Below are positions 62,344 through 64,000 of a DNA stretch of 64,000 nt, in pieces. This DNA comes from JASLBX01 sp035762665 (GTDB taxonomy: Bacteria > Actinomycetota > Actinomycetes > Jiangellales > Jiangellaceae). Both the position numbers and the translations under genes were made by a program. The notes beneath the pieces were generated by a model. It did not search any database and was not told the origin of the DNA. It saw only the letters and a list, made by a program, of their open reading frames with translations. Every line of letters starts with the position of its first letter. Position 1 is the stretch's first letter. The DNA lies in NCBI GenBank assembly GCA_035762665.1, contig DASTNZ010000112.1:19998-83997 (forward strand), in the 5' to 3' direction.

Positions 62344-62441
62344 GCTCAAGTATCTACCCGTGCGGGCTGGGCCCCGCGATCCCGATTTTCGGCCTCAGGA
62401 AGGACCACACGGCCACTTGCAGCCGGTAGCCTGCTGCCGTG

Positions 62442-62588
62442 ATGCTCGAACGACGGCGCAAGCGAACTTCCAAGGACGCCGAGGAGCACGAGTCCGAAAC
62501 CGAGGAGGTGCGGACGGCCAGCGAGGCCGCCCGCCGCGATGCGTCCCGCCGAGCAAGTGAACTCATCGCTCGGCTTCGGAAGCTGTAA
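62442..62588 (+). CDS. 48-aa highly charged small protein
   Basis: ATG at 62442 (or GTG at 62439) to TAA encodes an Arg/Glu-rich protein: LERRRKRTSKDAEEHESETEEVRTASEAARRDASRRASELIARLRKL minus its first Met is all helix-forming, so it is probably one long amphipathic or coiled helix. It lies 98 bases upstream of the LLM gene start (divergent) and 42 bases before the helicase-associated gene on the same strand. The function is unknown; codon use looks coding. Confidence 0.5.
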   Translation: MLERRRKRTSKDAEEHESETEEVRTASEAARRDASRRASELIARLRKL

Positions 62589-62630
62589 CACCGGGCGCAT
62601 GCCCACCGGCAGGGCCTTAGCGTAGGACGG

Positions 62631-64000
62631 ATGGGGACGGTCACGACCGAGGCGCCTCGCAGCCTGGCAGAGGAGCTGCGTCGGCGCTCTGACGCCGAGC
62701 TGGCTGCCCTCTTGCGTGCCCGTCCAGACCTGCTCACCCCGATTCCGGCTGACGTTGGCCAGCTCGCCTCCAGAGCGACCACCAGGACTTCGGTCGTCCG
62801 CGCCCTTGACCGGCTCGACCGGTTCACCCTGCACGTCGTCGAGGCGCTCGCGGTGCTCGCCGAACCGAGCAGCCCGGCAGCGATCCGAGCACTGCTCGCG
62901 GTGCCGCTGGGACCGGTCCGCAGCGCTCTCGAGACGCTCCGCACCCTGGCCCTGGTGTGGGGGCCGGAGCGGTCGACACGGCTCGTCCGCACCGCGCACG
63001 AGCTGCTCGGACCGTACCCGGGCGGCCTGGGGCCCCCGCTCGCCCAACTGCTGGACCATCAGCCGCCTGCCCGTCGAGCCGCATTGGCTGACGACCTGGA
63101 GAACGTGGCGGGAACCGACGCGCTGCGCCTCGCGGAGGAGATCAGCGGTCGTATCGCCCTGTTGCTCGACGAGATCAGCCCCGATGCGATGGCAGCTCTT
63201 CGGACCTTGTCGGCCGGCCCACCGGCCGGAAAAGTCGAGGACGCGCATCGGCCGGTCGACCGTGCCACGGCCAGAACCCCGGTCGAGGAGCTCATGACAC
63301 GGGGGCTCGTCTTACCTACGGACCAGTCGACGGTCGTGCTGCCCCGTGAGGTAGGACTGCACGTCCGCGGCGGGGTCCTCCGGCCGGGCCTGCGGCCGGA
63401 ACCGCCGGAGCCGGCCGGGATCGAGCGGGACGCCGATGCCGTCGATCACCTCGGTGGCGCCGGCGCGTACGACTTGGCGCGGCGAATCGAGACCCTTCTC
63501 GACAGCTGGGCCCACGACCCGCCACCCGTACTCCGCACGGGCGGTCTCGGCGTCCGCGACCTACGGAAACTGCCGCGCTTGCTCGACGTCGACGATTCGG
63601 GTGCCGCGTTGCTCGTGGAAGTCGCCCATGTCGCTGGGCTCCTGGCCGCGACGACCGATGCCGATCCGATGTGGCTGCCGACCCCTCGATACGACACGTG
63701 GCTGCGGGCCGAGCCGGCCGCCCGCTGGACCGAGCTCGTCACGGCCTGGCTTTCGACGAGCCGAGTGCCGGGGCTGGTCGGTGGACGCGACGAGCGCGAC
63801 CGGCCCATTGCGCCACTGGGCCATGACCTCGACCGCCCGCTCGCCCCAGAGATTCGGCGACTGGTGCTCGACGTGCTCGCGGCCCTGGCACCCGGGATCG
63901 CGCCCGAGCCGACGGACGTCCTCGAGACCGTGCGCTGGTGGCGGCCGCGCCGAGGCGGCAGGCTCCGCGACGACATCGCCCGCTGGACACTCCGCGAGGC
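62631..64000 (+). CDS. Helicase-associated (XPB/Ssl2-like N-terminal type) protein, 5' part, cut by window edge
   Basis: An ATG at 62631 opens a frame that runs past the window end (456 codons visible). The protein is helical and Leu/Ala/Arg-rich: RSLAEELRRRSDAELAALLRARPDLLTPIPADVGQLASRATTRTSVVRALDRLDRFTLHVVEALAVL. It matches the large actinobacterial proteins annotated as helicase-associated or helicase C-terminal domain proteins, like mycobacterial Rv0862c. They often neighbour an XPB-type DNA repair helicase, which may lie beyond the edge. AGGA precedes the ATG closely. Confidence 0.8.
   Translation, partial: MGTVTTEAPRSLAEELRRRSDAELAALLRARPDLLTPIPADVGQLASRATTRTSVVRALDRLDRFTLHVVEALAVLAEPSSPAAIRALLAVPLGPVRSALETLRTLALVWGPERSTRLVRTAHELLGPYPGGLGPPLAQLLDHQPPARRAALADDLENVAGTDALRLAEEISGRIALLLDEISPDAMAALRTLSAGPPAGKVEDAHRPVDRATARTPVEELMTRGLVLPTDQSTVVLPREVGLHVRGGVLRPGLRPEPPEPAGIERDADAVDHLGGAGAYDLARRIETLLDSWAHDPPPVLRTGGLGVRDLRKLPRLLDVDDSGAALLVEVAHVAGLLAATTDADPMWLPTPRYDTWLRAEPAARWTELVTAWLSTSRVPGLVGGRDERDRPIAPLGHDLDRPLAPEIRRLVLDVLAALAPGIAPEPTDVLETVRWWRPRRGGRLRDDIARWTLRE

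Noticed and set aside
60172..62442. 756-codon plus-strand open frame opposite the HAD-LarE and LLM genes
   Set aside because: It is antisense to two genes with clear motifs, and its composition is low-complexity shadow sequence.
1..64000. tRNA, rRNA, CRISPR array, integrase, transposase or prophage genes
   Set aside because: I looked for T-loop patterns, regular spaced repeats and mobile-element proteins and saw none. The palindromic repeats at 36804 and 56691 contain GTTCGA but do not fold as tRNA.

Overview
The window is high-GC actinobacterial chromosome. The evidence is GTG starts at most genes, dense 4-base stop/start overlaps, mycothiol-, F420- and menaquinone-linked genes, and several actinobacterial families (DUF2530, DUF3027, DUF3037, citrate synthase 2). 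I cannot name the genus with confidence. It is ordinary core chromosome: I see no prophage, transposase, CRISPR array, tRNA or rRNA. Both ends cut through genes.

Region 1 (1-10600) has a SulP transporter, an orphan nuoA/nuoB pair translationally coupled to a winged-helix (AlkZ/HTH_42-like) gene, a secreted alpha/beta-hydrolase-like protein, 2-oxoacid:ferredoxin oxidoreductase korAB, a YbjQ-type protein and RarD. Region 2 (10600-29900) is a respiratory block on the minus strand: menG, menJ, all fourteen complex I genes nuoA-N and a long-chain polyprenyl diphosphate synthase. These would make the menaquinone tail, saturate it, methylate the ring and reduce the quinone. A Rex-like palindrome lies upstream of menJ and a Crp-like site upstream of nuoA. 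NuoG lacks all four N7 cluster cysteines. Region 3 (29900-36900) has a plus-strand transcript candidate with a 12-codon ORF behind a near-perfect Shine-Dalgarno and a 13-bp terminator stem. Then come pdxH, citA, serC, a candidate 6C RNA, a methyltransferase, thpR, a mycothiol-dependent family protein and a GNAT acetyltransferase.

Region 4 (36900-42750) is a cellobiose-type operon, cebE-cebF-cebG-bglC-cebR, with two identical CebR-type operators 33 bp apart. Region 5 (42850-49730) holds a marR-MFS efflux pair, a DUF2530 protein with a long disordered tail, two tandem GbsR-like regulators and an ABC exporter with an operator-like repeat against its -10 element. Region 6 (49730-56800) is a housekeeping cluster: a sacsin/Hsp90-like ATPase, DUF3027, MFS, an extended cold-shock protein, and a HipA-like kinase with DUF3037. 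Region 7 (56800-64000) has an MMPL exporter with a divergent TetR regulator, a HAD-LarE fusion, an F420-type LLM oxidoreductase, a 48-aa charged protein and the 5' part of a helicase-associated protein.

The best leads outside known gene function are the small-ORF RNA at 29932-30152, two copies of a palindromic intergenic repeat (36804-36883 and 56691-56780), the N7-less NuoG, the HAD-LarE fusion, and the Rex-like element that may tie menaquinone saturation and complex I to NADH/NAD+ balance. All similarity statements come from reading translated sequence and from family knowledge; no database search was run.
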